A DNA stretch of 64,000 nucleotides from VGBV01 sp963780395 (lineage in GTDB: Bacteria > Actinomycetota > Thermoleophilia > Solirubrobacterales > 70-9): the NCBI GenBank assembly GCA_963780395.1, contig CAWABY010000017.1, positions 62,001 through 126,000 of the forward strand, read 5' to 3'. A program made the translations under genes and the position numbers. How positions within the stretch are numbered: the stretch's first letter is position 1; each line of letters begins with the position of its first letter. This document shows positions 25,333 to 34,074 of this stretch, in pieces. The notes under the pieces are model-generated. The model was not told where the DNA came from, ran no database searches, and saw only the letters and a program-made list of their open reading frames with translations.

Positions 25333-26442
25333 CTAGCGGAAAAGCGCCAGCAAACGACGCTCGCGCTTGACCCCGACGCGGTCTATCCAGGCGCGGGGAT
25401 CATCGATTTCGGCGCCGCTCGGCAGGTTCTCGGGCCGGCGCCAGACCTGGTTCAGGGTGCGGATCCCAGCCGCTTCCGCGACCTCGTCGGCGAAGGCCTT
25501 GCCGCGGCGATACTGCGACATCTTCAGGTCCAGGCCGAGCAGCTTGGAGACGATCGCGTCAAGCGGCCCGCGACGCTGGCGGTCGCGGTCCAGGCGCCGC
25601 CTCAGCTCGGCGTAGCCTGGATCGAGGCTCTCGCCGACGGCGTCCATGACGTGCTCGGCGTAGCCCTCGACCACGGTCATCGCCGCCATCAGGCGATCGA
25701 CCAGCCGGCGCTGGTCTTGGTTCAGCAGCAGGTTGGCGAGTTGGCCCGACTTGACCGTCTCGAAGAGCTCGCGCGGGTTCAGGCTGGTGAGCTTGCCGAG
25801 CAGCTCGCCCGGGCTGATCTCGAGCGCGGCGCCCCCGAACAGCTCCGAGGCGATCCCGCCCAGGTGCGGCCTGAGCCAGGGCACCGCGGCGAACTGCACC
25901 GCGTGCGTGGTCTCGTGCAGGGCGATCCAGCTGAGGAAGAGCTCGCGGTCGACCTCCAGGCGCTGTTGTGCCGAGGACAGGTTCGGCGCCACGAACAACA
26001 GCCGCGGCTCGCGCGTGGGGCCGATCAGTGCGACGTCGTACTGGCCCACCACCTTCTGGGCGAGGTAGCCGAGCGTCAGGCCGACCTCGGCGCCGGTCGC
26101 GGCCCTGGCGATGGACTGGCCGATGCCCCCAGAGCTGCCCGACTCCTGCATGCGCCCGGCGAGGGCGCGCTCGACCTCGCCCGACATCTCGCGGAAAGAG
26201 GCGAGGTTCGTCCTGGCCCACTCGTCGCGGCCGACCAGCTCAGCCGCGGGCAGCCGTCCCCGGGGGCGCAGGCCCGTGTAGCGGCGAACGAGGTGCGCGG
26301 CGCGCTCGGACTCGGCGCGCAGCTCGTCCTCGGTCCCGAGCCAGCGGGGACCGTCTCCGGCCAGGGCGAGCGCCAGCCGCTCGGCCAGCGCCCAGTCCAC
26401 CATGCGGGGGTCGCCCTCTTGGGGTGGCGAGGGCTCGCTCAC
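25333..26442 (-). CDS. Zinc-dependent metalloprotease, DUF2342 family
   Basis: 369 residues. The HExxH zinc motif is in ALHETTHAVQFAAVPWL (around residue 192). The family's other blocks are present: VDWALAERLA at the start, VGQYDVAL in the middle, VEGYAEHVMDAVG after the zinc motif, and the C-terminal LLGLDLKMSQYRRGKAF and NQVWRRPENLP. These actinobacterial proteins are often annotated as coenzyme F420 biosynthesis-associated, a link that is genomic rather than biochemical. Its GTG start overlaps the stop of the inositol-phosphatase gene by four bases (GTGA), so the two form an operon. Confidence 0.85.
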   Translation of the reverse strand: MSEPSPPQEGDPRMVDWALAERLALALAGDGPRWLGTEDELRAESERAAHLVRRYTGLRPRGRLPAAELVGRDEWARTNLASFREMSGEVERALAGRMQESGSSGGIGQSIARAATGAEVGLTLGYLAQKVVGQYDVALIGPTREPRLLFVAPNLSSAQQRLEVDRELFLSWIALHETTHAVQFAAVPWLRPHLGGIASELFGGAALEISPGELLGKLTSLNPRELFETVKSGQLANLLLNQDQRRLVDRLMAAMTVVEGYAEHVMDAVGESLDPGYAELRRRLDRDRQRRGPLDAIVSKLLGLDLKMSQYRRGKAFADEVAEAAGIRTLNQVWRRPENLPSGAEIDDPRAWIDRVGVKRERRLLALFR

Positions 26443-27296
26443 GGGACCCGGTCCTGGGCCTCGAGCAGCAGGCGCAGGTCCGCGTCGGTGCGGGCGGCGG
26501 CGATCCCGTAGCGAGCGTCGAGGGCCAGCGGCGCGGCGGACAGCTCGCCGCCGAAGCTGAGGGCGCCGCCCGCCTCGCGCACGACGAGCTGCGCGGCGGC
26601 GGCGTCCACCGAGCGGCAGTCGCGCGTGGAGAACATGCCGTCGAAGCGGCCCGCCGCGACGTAGCAGGCCGAGACCGCGATCGAGCCCGGGGCCCGGATC
26701 CGATAGGCGTGCCCGGCCAGGGCCTCGGACGCCGTCCGTACCCGCTCGGGCTTGCTCGCCTCCACCGCGACCACCTCGAGCCCGTCGCCTTCCGGCGCCT
26801 CGATCGGCGCACCGTCGAGCGTCGCGCCCTCGCCGGCCAGCGCCACGAACTCCTCGCCGGCGCCGAACTCGTACACGTAGCCCAGGCTGACGTCGGCCAT
26901 CGTCCCGCCTTCGGCGACGGCGATGCTGACGCTGTGGCAGGGGATCATGCGCCGGGCGTTGAGCGAGCCGTCGATGGGGTCGATCACCACCCGGGTCGGG
27001 GCCGCGGGATCGCCGAAGCTGACGGTGCCGCGCTCCTCGGAGATGGCGGTGAACTCCAGGCCGGCCGCCTGCAGCGCCTCGAGCTCGGCGAAGATCGCGT
27101 CCTCGCAGAGCCTGTCGATGACCAGGGTGCGGTCGCCGCCCTCGCCGACTCCCTCGTATGTGCTGCGGGCGCCGATGCTGCCGTGCTCGGCGAAGATCCT
27201 GCGGTGCACCTCTACGGAGCGGCGGAAGGCGTCGAGCCAGGTCCCGGGCGGCGCGACGGGCTCCGCGGACTTTCCGGCTCTGCCTGACGCGGCCAC
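26439..27296 (-). CDS. Inositol monophosphatase family protein
   Basis: 285 residues. The metal-site motif VVIDPIDGSLNARRMIP corresponds to the family's DPxDGTxN. A glutamate-rich segment AISEERGTVSFG supplies metal ligands, and the second aspartate motif is CRSVDAAAAQLVVREAGG. Substrates in this family include myo-inositol-1-phosphate, fructose-1,6-bisphosphate and PAP, and I cannot choose among them. The GTG start is 6 nt after TAACCT (27308-27303). The gene is divergent from the helicase-nuclease at 27345 and is followed by the overlapping zinc protease gene. Confidence 0.82.
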   Translation of the reverse strand: MAASGRAGKSAEPVAPPGTWLDAFRRSVEVHRRIFAEHGSIGARSTYEGVGEGGDRTLVIDRLCEDAIFAELEALQAAGLEFTAISEERGTVSFGDPAAPTRVVIDPIDGSLNARRMIPCHSVSIAVAEGGTMADVSLGYVYEFGAGEEFVALAGEGATLDGAPIEAPEGDGLEVVAVEASKPERVRTASEALAGHAYRIRAPGSIAVSACYVAAGRFDGMFSTRDCRSVDAAAAQLVVREAGGALSFGGELSAAPLALDARYGIAAARTDADLRLLLEAQDRVP

Positions 27297-27344
27297 GCGG
27301 CCAGGTTAGCCGGGCCGTGTGGTCGATGAACTAGCCTGGCCTCG

Positions 27345-30300
27345 ATGGCAGAGGAGCCGTTTCATGCGCCCCTGGATCTGACCGATCCTCAGGAGCGCGT
27401 GGTCGCTCACGGCGAGGGACCACTGCTGCTGCTTGGCCTGGCCGGTTCGGGCCGAACCGAGGCGCTGGCGCGGCGCCTTGCGGCGCTCGCCAGCGTTGGC
27501 CGCAGGGCGCTTGTGCTGAGCTGCTCGCAGGTCGCGGCGACGAGCCTGCGCGAGCGCGCCGAGCTCGCAGCCACCGCGGGGTTCGAGGAGCTTGTCGTGC
27601 ACCCTCACCGCGCGGCCGCGGTGCGCCTGCTGACCGAGCACTCGGCCGAGGCCGGGCTGGATCCCTTCATCGAGAGCCTCAGCGCCGCCGAGCGGCTGGC
27701 GATGCTGCTCGACCGCCGCGACGAGCTGCCGCTGCGCCGGCACGAGATCCGCGGCAACGCGGCCGGGCTGCTGGCGGCGCTGGTGAGGCGGATCGACGCT
27801 CTGAAGGCGGCGGGCGTGGGGCCGCAGCGGTTCCGGGAGTGGGCCGAGAGCCTGGCGGACGCAGAGGGCAGCGACCCCGCCGAGCTCGACTCGGCCGCGC
27901 GCGAGCGCGAGTTCGCCGAGATCTACGAGATGCACGACGAGATGCTGCGCGAGGCCGGGGCGATCGACGACGGCGGAGCGGTGCTGGCGCTGACCCGGCT
28001 GCTGGGCGAGCGGCCGGCGCTGGCCGCGACCATCGCCGAGCGCTTTCCGCACCTGATCGTGGACGAGCTCGAGGACGCGTGCCCGGCCGAGCGCGCCCTG
28101 ATCGCGCGGCTGGCCGAGCGCGCGGAGACGCTGGTGCTGGCCTGCGATGACGACCAGGCCAGGGCACGCTGCGGGGGCGGCGCGGAGTGGGCGCGGGAGA
28201 CGCTTGCTGACCCGGCCGAGGTGACGCTGGAGGCGAGCTTCCGCTACGGCGGCGACCTGCTGGACGCCGCTCAGACCGTGCTGGCCGGCGCCGGCGAGCG
28301 ACCCGACGGCGGGCGCCGGGCGGAGGGCGGCGAGACCTCGGTCGGCTTCTGGCGTTGCGCGAACGAGCGTGCCGAAGCGCAGGCGATTGCGCGCGAGATC
28401 GAGTCCGTCCTGGCCCAGGGCGAGGCCCGGATCGACCGCATCTGCGTCGCGGTCCCGCCCGGCGGCTCGCGCGAGCGCACCATCGCCGCCGCGCTCGAGG
28501 AGCGGCGGGTCCCCTACAGGCTGCTGGCCGCCGGGGCCTTCTTCCAGCGCCCGGAGGTGCGCGACGTGATCGCCTGGCTGCGGCTGTTGGCCGATCCCTC
28601 CGACGCCGCCGCCGCCGTCCGCGCGCTCAGCCGGCCTCCGGTCGAGCTGCGATCGGTCGACCTGGCGCGCTGCACGACGATCGCGCGCCGGCGCAAGCTG
28701 GACATGGTCTCGGCCCTGGAGGCCTCGCTCGAGAGCCCGCAGATCCCGCCCGAGGCGCGCGACCGCATCCGCTCGTTCCTCGACCTCTACGGCGCCGCCG
28801 CCCGCGCCATGGGCCAGCTCTCGGCGGACGTGTTCGTGCGCAGGCTGATCGAGCGGGTCGGCTTTCGCCGCCAGCGGCTGTTCGCGGCCCACCCCGAGGC
28901 GGCCGAGCGCCTGCGCAACCTCTCCCGTCTGGGCGACGTCGCCGCCGCCTGGGTGCGACGCGAGCCCGGCGGCTCCAACCGCGACTTCGTCCGCTACCTG
29001 GTCGCGGTCTCCGAGGCCGGCGTCTCGCCCGAGGAAGAGCCCGACGCCCCCCACGCCGAGGCGGTGCGGCTGATGCCGCTGGGCGCGCTCAAGGGGCTGG
29101 AGTTCGACCAGGTCTATGTGGTCGGGATGCAGGCCGAGGCGATGCCGGGGCCGGTGCCGAAGGGAGCGCCGGACGTTCCGATGGTGCTCGGCGGTGGCGG
29201 TCCCTCCCACCCCCAGCTGCAGCGTCGCCTGCTGTACACGGCGATGACCCGGGCCCGCACGCGGCTTGTGCTGTCGAGGCCCGAGACGATTGAGGACGGC
29301 GCCGTGCGCGCCTCTCCCTTCTACGAGGACGCGCGGGCGGTGCTGGGCGCACCCGAGCAGAGCCATGACGAGGAGCTCTACGGCCCGGCCGAGGGCCTGC
29401 ACGCGACCTACCGGATGATCCAGGACGAGGTGCTGGAGGAGGCCTGGCGGGCCGGCGGGCAGCTGAACGAGCCGCGCCTGGACACGGCCATGGACGTCAA
29501 CCGCGCCGTCGCCCGCTTCCTGGAGCTGCTGAAGATCGCGGGGCTGATCCAGCAGCCGGGCTCGGAGCCGGTGGCCGACTCGCTTCGCAACGTCAACGAC
29601 GTCCTGGCGCAGGCGATCAGCCCCGAGCAGCGACAGGCGCTGATGGACTCGGCGCTGGACGGCTACCTGCTGGACGAGGAGGGCGAGAGCACCCGCCGCC
29701 GCGAGCTGATCGCCGCGCGTGACGAGCCCTCGCTGGAGGCTTTCCTGCCGAAGCGGGGCGAGGGGCTGGCGCTGTCGGCGACCGACATCGAGCTCTACCG
29801 GACCTGCCCGCTGAAGTACAAGTTCGCGCGCGTCTTCGGCATCCCGCAGGAGCAGACGATCAACCAGCGGTTCGGGATCGTCATCCACCAGGTGCTGGAG
29901 CGCTACCACTCCCAGGAGTCCACCGCCGAGGAGGCGGGCGGCCTCAACCGGCTGATGGCCCTGTTCTCGGCGGCCTGGCGCCGCTCGGGCTTCGGCGAGT
30001 CCGACGACGAGCTCCAGTACCGCGACCGGGCGGTCGAGGCGCTGCGCCGCTACCACGCGCGCGAGTCGGCGCGCGGCTCGAGCCCGCGCTGGGTCGAGCG
30101 CAAGTTCGACTTCCAGATCGGGCCGCACCACCTGCGGGGCAGGGTCGACCGGGTCGACGAGCTGCCGGACGGGGGCTACGAGCTGATCGACTACAAGACC
30201 GGCGACCCCAGGCCCCAGCAGGCGCTGGAGTCCGACATCCAGCTCGCCATCTATCGCCTCGCCGCGCGCGAGGCCTGGCGCCTGGACGGAAGCTCGATGG

Positions 30301-30491
30301 GCAGCTACTGGTACGTGCTCGCCGACGAGAAGGTCGCCGTCGGCGGATCCTCAGACGACCTCGAGCGCGTCGAGTCCACCGTGCTGGAGGTCGGGGAGGG
30401 CATCCTCGGCCAGGATTTCGAGCCCCGTCCCTCGCCGGAGATCTGCTCGTGGTGCGACTTCAGGCTGATCTGCCCGGCGTCTGAGGCCTAG
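27345..30491 (+). CDS. UvrD-like helicase / PD-(D/E)XK nuclease fusion, AdnA-like
   Basis: 1048 residues. The N-terminal superfamily 1 helicase region has the Q motif LTDPQERVVAH and a Walker A reading GLAGSGRTEAL (31-41). Motif II is LIVDELEDA, followed by motif V LKGLEFDQVYVVG and motif VI YTAMTRARTRLVLS. The Walker A lysine is replaced by Arg37, and motif II lacks the usual DExQD. The C-terminal RecB-type nuclease has GRVDRVDE and YELIDYKTG. Four Cys (TCPLKYKF, then CSWC and LICP) match the Fe-S staple of AddB/AdnA-type nucleases. This resembles AdnA, whose motor is vestigial. No AdnB partner lies in the window. ATG start 7 nt after TAGCCT (27332-27337). Confidence 0.87.
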   Translation: MAEEPFHAPLDLTDPQERVVAHGEGPLLLLGLAGSGRTEALARRLAALASVGRRALVLSCSQVAATSLRERAELAATAGFEELVVHPHRAAAVRLLTEHSAEAGLDPFIESLSAAERLAMLLDRRDELPLRRHEIRGNAAGLLAALVRRIDALKAAGVGPQRFREWAESLADAEGSDPAELDSAAREREFAEIYEMHDEMLREAGAIDDGGAVLALTRLLGERPALAATIAERFPHLIVDELEDACPAERALIARLAERAETLVLACDDDQARARCGGGAEWARETLADPAEVTLEASFRYGGDLLDAAQTVLAGAGERPDGGRRAEGGETSVGFWRCANERAEAQAIAREIESVLAQGEARIDRICVAVPPGGSRERTIAAALEERRVPYRLLAAGAFFQRPEVRDVIAWLRLLADPSDAAAAVRALSRPPVELRSVDLARCTTIARRRKLDMVSALEASLESPQIPPEARDRIRSFLDLYGAAARAMGQLSADVFVRRLIERVGFRRQRLFAAHPEAAERLRNLSRLGDVAAAWVRREPGGSNRDFVRYLVAVSEAGVSPEEEPDAPHAEAVRLMPLGALKGLEFDQVYVVGMQAEAMPGPVPKGAPDVPMVLGGGGPSHPQLQRRLLYTAMTRARTRLVLSRPETIEDGAVRASPFYEDARAVLGAPEQSHDEELYGPAEGLHATYRMIQDEVLEEAWRAGGQLNEPRLDTAMDVNRAVARFLELLKIAGLIQQPGSEPVADSLRNVNDVLAQAISPEQRQALMDSALDGYLLDEEGESTRRRELIAARDEPSLEAFLPKRGEGLALSATDIELYRTCPLKYKFARVFGIPQEQTINQRFGIVIHQVLERYHSQESTAEEAGGLNRLMALFSAAWRRSGFGESDDELQYRDRAVEALRRYHARESARGSSPRWVERKFDFQIGPHHLRGRVDRVDELPDGGYELIDYKTGDPRPQQALESDIQLAIYRLAAREAWRLDGSSMGSYWYVLADEKVAVGGSSDDLERVESTVLEVGEGILGQDFEPRPSPEICSWCDFRLICPASEA

Positions 30492-30853
30492 GACGGCCCT
30501 TCGCTCGCGGCGTCGGGCGGCTCGGCGAACGCGATCGCGTTCCCATCCGGATCGGGGATGTTCACGTGGCGCACACCGTTCGAGTAGGTCTCGATCGGTT
30601 CGTGCTCGATGCGCTGGTCTGCGAGGCGCTCCAGGAGCGCGTCGAGCCCAGCCACGGCGAGGGTGATCCGGCCCGCGCCAGCCTGGCCCGGGTTCGGCTC
30701 GATGAAGAGGGTGGCGTGCTCGTCGATATCCCAGAGGATCTCTTCCCCGACGCGCATGTCCGGGGGTCGCCCGAAGAACCGGGTGTACCAATCGATGCTG
30801 GCGTCGAGATCGGATACCGGGACACCGGCGATTAGGTGGGTGATCGCGCTCAT
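30488..30853 (-). CDS. VOC family (glyoxalase/bleomycin resistance-like) protein
   Basis: 121 residues forming two beta-alpha-beta-beta-beta modules. It begins MSAITHLIAGVPVSDLDASIDWYTRFFGRPPD and ends with the typical VRHVNIPDPDGNAIAFAEPP. Metal-ligand positions are only partly kept. I use the ATG at 30853; eight further upstream codons have no family similarity. Its stop codon overlaps that of the convergent helicase-nuclease. No substrate can be named. Confidence 0.75.
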   Translation of the reverse strand: MSAITHLIAGVPVSDLDASIDWYTRFFGRPPDMRVGEEILWDIDEHATLFIEPNPGQAGAGRITLAVAGLDALLERLADQRIEHEPIETYSNGVRHVNIPDPDGNAIAFAEPPDAASEGPS

Positions 30854-30971
30854 CTCAGGACGGTGACATTGCACCAAATCGTTGATCGACTACCGCTTTG
30901 GACGAAGAGCGGTAGCCGACCGGCTCCGCGGACCGGTGTTCTCGCGCGAATGCCGGGATAGGCTGTGCCCC

Positions 30972-31202
30972 ATGGCCACCATCGAGAACAACGCCGTGAT
31001 CATCTTCGACAACGGTGAGAGGAAGAACGTCCAGAGCACCGTTGAGCAGATCAGGGCCGAGATCAGCGCAGTAACGACTACGGAGGTTCCCCTGATCAAG
31101 GTCATTGAGACCGATGGCGAAGTGGTCTTGATCAATGCCAACCACATCCGCGAAGTCCAGGTGTACGGGCCTCCCGAGCGACAGCCCCCCCGCGGTAGCT
31201 GA
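30972..31202 (+). CDS. Small conserved-looking protein of 76 residues, function unknown
   Basis: MATIENNAVIIFDNGERKNV at the start and TTEVPLIKVIETDGEVVLIN later suggest a compact all-beta fold with one helix (STVEQIRAEISAV). The last ten residues are Pro-rich. A textbook leaderless arrangement supports expression: TAGGCT (30959-30964), seven bases, then ATG. Codon use is less GC-biased than its neighbours, which may hint at transfer or low expression. I recognise no family. Confidence 0.6.
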   Translation: MATIENNAVIIFDNGERKNVQSTVEQIRAEISAVTTTEVPLIKVIETDGEVVLINANHIREVQVYGPPERQPPRGS

Positions 31203-31272
31203 CCGAACCGTCCGCCTGATTCGTCGCTGGCGCTTGTCGCAACCATCGTGTCCGGATAGGGTGAACTGGCTG

Positions 31273-32139
31273 ATGAGGCGTCTAGCGCTCGTGCCCCTCG
31301 TGGTCCTGGCCGCGCTGATCGCCGCTCCGGGAAGCGCAGGCGCGGCGACCCAGATCGGGCAGACGTTCCTGCCCACCGACAACTGCAGCCCGAGAACCCG
31401 GCTTCAATCCAGTTCGCCCGGAGGACAGTACGCGGCTCCCTTCGCGGGAGTCATCACCTCTTGGAGCTTCCAGGCATCCAGCGCGGGTGGCGAGTCACCG
31501 ATGAGGTTGAAAGTCGGTCGTCATGCGAGCGGCGACCAGTTCACGATCGTCGGAGAGAGCGAGGGTCAAGCCATCCCCGATCTCGATGTGCTCAAGACGT
31601 TCCCCACCCGCATACCCGTGTTAGCCGGCGACGTCATCGGGGTTTACACGGCGCCCCCCAGTGTCTTCTACTGCGCGGGGCCCGCGATGGGGTACGCCGT
31701 TCACCAGGGTACGTTCGGGGAAGATGTCGCGCTGGGCCCTCCAGCCATGTTCTCCCCGGTGAATGACCTGCAGCTAGGCGTATCGGCAGCGCTCGAGCCC
31801 GACTGCGACCAGGACGGCCTCGGCGACGAGAGCCAGGACCCCGACACCTCATCCTGCCCAACCTGTCACGGCAAGCCCGCGACGATCAGCGGCACCGGGG
31901 GCGCCGACAAGCTCTCCGGCACCCCCGCCGCCGACGTGATCGCGGGCGCCGGCGGAAATGACAAGCTCTCCGGCCTGGCGGGCAACGATTTCATCTGCGG
32001 AGGTGCGGGCAAGGACACCCTGAGGGGTGGGAAGGGCAAGGACAAGCTCTACGGTGAGTTGGGCAAGGACAAGCTGAAGGGCGGGCCCGGCAAGGACAAG
32101 CTGAAGGGCGGGCCCGGCAAGGACAAGCAGGTCCAGTAG
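31273..32139 (+). CDS. Secreted protein with C-terminal hemolysin-type Gly/Asp/Lys repeats
   Basis: 288 residues. Signal peptide MRRLALVPLVVLAALIAAPG with cleavage likely after GSAGAA. Residues 25-180 are an unrecognised beta-rich domain with Cys at four positions. A thrombospondin-3-like calcium motif follows, DCDQDGLGDESQDPD. The last 85 residues are RTX-like repeats (GTGGADKLSGT, GAGGNDKLSGL, GGAGKDTLRGG) that drift into Lys-rich copies GKDKLKGGP. Calcium binding outside the cell is the usual role of such repeats, but the Lys substitutions weaken the consensus. The ATG at 31273 follows TAGGGT (31257-31262) by 10 nt; a GTG at 31261 is possible. Confidence 0.78.
   Translation: MRRLALVPLVVLAALIAAPGSAGAATQIGQTFLPTDNCSPRTRLQSSSPGGQYAAPFAGVITSWSFQASSAGGESPMRLKVGRHASGDQFTIVGESEGQAIPDLDVLKTFPTRIPVLAGDVIGVYTAPPSVFYCAGPAMGYAVHQGTFGEDVALGPPAMFSPVNDLQLGVSAALEPDCDQDGLGDESQDPDTSSCPTCHGKPATISGTGGADKLSGTPAADVIAGAGGNDKLSGLAGNDFICGGAGKDTLRGGKGKDKLYGELGKDKLKGGPGKDKLKGGPGKDKQVQ
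32062..32127 (+). repeat. 27-bp tandem repeat at the 3' end of the secreted protein gene
   Basis: Two exact 27-bp copies (32062-32088 and 32089-32115) plus a 12-bp partial third copy, coding GKDKLKGGP. Exact identity at DNA level indicates recent expansion. Confidence 0.9.
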
Positions 32140-32143
32140 GAGC

Positions 32144-33022
32144 CTACGGTCCCTGAGGGGGGCCGCCGCCGCGCTGGCGCAGGAACTGCTCGAAGTCGCG
32201 CGCCAGGCTCTCGCCCGAGGGGATGTCCTCGTCGACGTCGAGCTGGTCGGCCTGCTCCTCCTCCAGCCGCTGCACCAGTTCCTGGATCTCGGGGTTGGCC
32301 GAGACCGCGTTCGAGACCTGGCGCTCGAAGGACTCCGACTCCTCCTCGAGGCCCGAGGCCTCGACGGCCACGCCGACAAGCCCCTCGAGCCGGCGCAAGA
32401 GGGCAAGCGCCGCCTTCGGGTTCGGGACCGCTGCCACGTAGTGGGGGACGGCGGCCCAGAGGCTTGCGGAGGGGATGCCGCGCTTGTCGCAGGCGTCGTG
32501 GACGACCCCGACGACGCCTGTCGGCCCCTCGTAGTTGGAGCTGGAGAGGTCGAGGCGAGCGACCAGCTCGGGATCGGACGCGAGCCCGGTGATCGGCACC
32601 GGCAGCGTGTGGGTGACGTCGGCGATCAGGGCGCCCATCGTCACGACCATCTCGATTCCCAGGGTCTCGGCCGCCGAAGCGACGCCCTCCGAGAAGGTGC
32701 GCCAGCGCAGGTTCGGCTCGGTGCCCGCCATCAGCACCAGATCGCGCTCGGCGCGCGGCGCTCGCGCGGCCATCAGCACGTTGCCGGGCCACTCGATCTG
32801 GCGCGCCTGGCCCTCGGCCAGGCTGATCGTCGGGCGGTTCGCCTGGAAGTCGAAGAACTCCTCGGGGTCGATCTGCGCGATCACCTCCGCGTCGAGGGAC
32901 TCGGCGGCGGCGGTGAGCGCGGTGGTGGCGGCGCCCGCGGCGTCGTTCCAGCCGGCGAAGGCGCAGACCATCACCGGTGACCGCAACTCGGGGGGGTCCC
33001 CCTCCCACACCAGAGCGTCCAT
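32144..33022 (-). CDS. PAC2 family protein (proteasome-assembly-chaperone-like)
   Basis: 292 residues. The PAC2 fold is shown by VMVCAFAGWNDAAGAATTAL at the N-terminus, then DPEEFFDFQANRP and ERDLVLMAGTEPNLRW. MVVTMGALIADVTHTLPVPI and NYEGPTGVVGVVHDACDKRG follow. Archaeal and eukaryotic relatives assist proteasome assembly; the actinobacterial role is not established. The C-terminal 70 residues are acidic with a possible coiled coil (EEESESFERQ to QRLEEEQADQLDVDED). The ATG at 33022 is set by TACGCT (33034-33029), 6 nt upstream. Confidence 0.88.
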   Translation of the reverse strand: MDALVWEGDPPELRSPVMVCAFAGWNDAAGAATTALTAAAESLDAEVIAQIDPEEFFDFQANRPTISLAEGQARQIEWPGNVLMAARAPRAERDLVLMAGTEPNLRWRTFSEGVASAAETLGIEMVVTMGALIADVTHTLPVPITGLASDPELVARLDLSSSNYEGPTGVVGVVHDACDKRGIPSASLWAAVPHYVAAVPNPKAALALLRRLEGLVGVAVEASGLEEESESFERQVSNAVSANPEIQELVQRLEEEQADQLDVDEDIPSGESLARDFEQFLRQRGGGPPQGP

Positions 33023-33028
33023 GAACCG

Positions 33029-33034
33029 AGCGTA
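33029..33034 (-). promoter_or_regulatory. -10 box of the PAC2 gene, leaderless spacing
   Basis: TACGCT on the reverse strand, 6 nt before the ATG at 33022; it rules out a 16-codon longer in-frame start. Confidence 0.5.
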
Positions 33035-33111
33035 CCGGCTCACCCCACCGGGAGGCGCCGCACGCCCCACCGGGCCGCCGGAACGTCCGGCCGTAGCCTC
33101 AAGATCGACGC

Positions 33112-34074
33112 GTGGCGTCGCCTGCCAGATCCCAGCCCCAGGCGCAGCGGGCGAGCGGCGACGAGCCGACCGTGGCCGGGCCCACGATCGCCGAGCTGCG
33201 CCCCGGGCAGCGCTTCCGGGGCGACTACGCGTGCGCGCGCAAGGACAGGCTCACGGCCCGCAACGGCTCCCCCTACCTGAGCCTGGAGCTGCGCGACCGC
33301 AGCGGCACGATCCCCGCCCGCGCCTTCCGCGAGGTGGATCGCCTGGCGGCCCGCTTCGAGCGGGGTGACGCCATACGGGTCGCGGGCAAGGTCGAGCGCT
33401 TCCGGGGCGAGCTGGTGGCCGAGATCGACGACGTGCGCAGGCTGGAGGGGAGGGAGCTCGATCCCGCCGACTTCCTGCCTAAGGCCTACCGCGACCCAGA
33501 CGAGCTTGCCGGTTTCCTGGAGCATCTGATCAGGGAGGTGCACGACCCCGGCCTGCGAGCCGTCGTCGAGGCCGTCCTGCTCTCGGACCGGGTCGCCGTC
33601 GAGTTCCGCCGCGCTCCCTGCACCCGCGCGGGCCACCACGCCTACCTCGGCGGCCTGATCGAGCACACGGTGGCGGTCGGGACCCTGGTGGGAGAGGTCT
33701 GCCAGCTTCACCCGCGGCTCGACTCGGACCTGCTGATGGCGGCCACGCTGCTGCACGACGTGGGCAAGGTGCGGGAGTTCGCCTACGGAGCCGAGTTCGA
33801 GCTGACCGAGGAGGGAAGGCTGCTCGGCCACGTCAGCATCGGCGCCGAGATCGTCGGGCGGGCCTCGTCCGGCCTTGCGCCCGAGCGCCGCGCGGCGCTG
33901 CTGCACTGCATCCTCACCCACCACGGCGCCGACGGACCGCGCTCGGGAGCGGGGTCCGGCCGCGGCTCAGGGGCGGGATTCGGCTCGCCGGAGGCTCTGG
34001 CTCTCTACCGCCTTAACGCGCTCGACGCCGGAGTCAAGGGCGTCCTCGAGCACGGCCCCGCCCGGGCCGCCTAG
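33112..34074 (+). CDS. Second YhaM-like OB-fold/HD-domain nuclease
   Basis: 320 residues with the same plan as the protein at 675. The OB-fold part (ARKDRLTARNGSPYLSLELRD, then GDAIRVAGKVERFRG) precedes an HD domain. HD motifs are YLGGLIEHTVAVGTL, TLLHDVGKVREF and ILTHHG. A Gly/Ser/Arg-rich loop (SGAGSGRGSGAGFGS) is inserted after the last His. The two paralogues share the domain order and metal motifs but little else, so they probably differ in substrate. GTG start 12 nt after TAGCCT (33094-33099). Convergent with the transporter half-genes; stop codons overlap. Confidence 0.83.
   Translation: MASPARSQPQAQRASGDEPTVAGPTIAELRPGQRFRGDYACARKDRLTARNGSPYLSLELRDRSGTIPARAFREVDRLAARFERGDAIRVAGKVERFRGELVAEIDDVRRLEGRELDPADFLPKAYRDPDELAGFLEHLIREVHDPGLRAVVEAVLLSDRVAVEFRRAPCTRAGHHAYLGGLIEHTVAVGTLVGEVCQLHPRLDSDLLMAATLLHDVGKVREFAYGAEFELTEEGRLLGHVSIGAEIVGRASSGLAPERRAALLHCILTHHGADGPRSGAGSGRGSGAGFGSPEALALYRLNALDAGVKGVLEHGPARAA

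Noticed and set aside
27306..30131. A 941-codon open frame on the reverse strand of the helicase-nuclease
   Set aside because: It is Arg/Gln/Ala/Leu-rich with no domain pattern, a typical antisense shadow in GC-rich DNA; the forward frame has full helicase and nuclease motifs.
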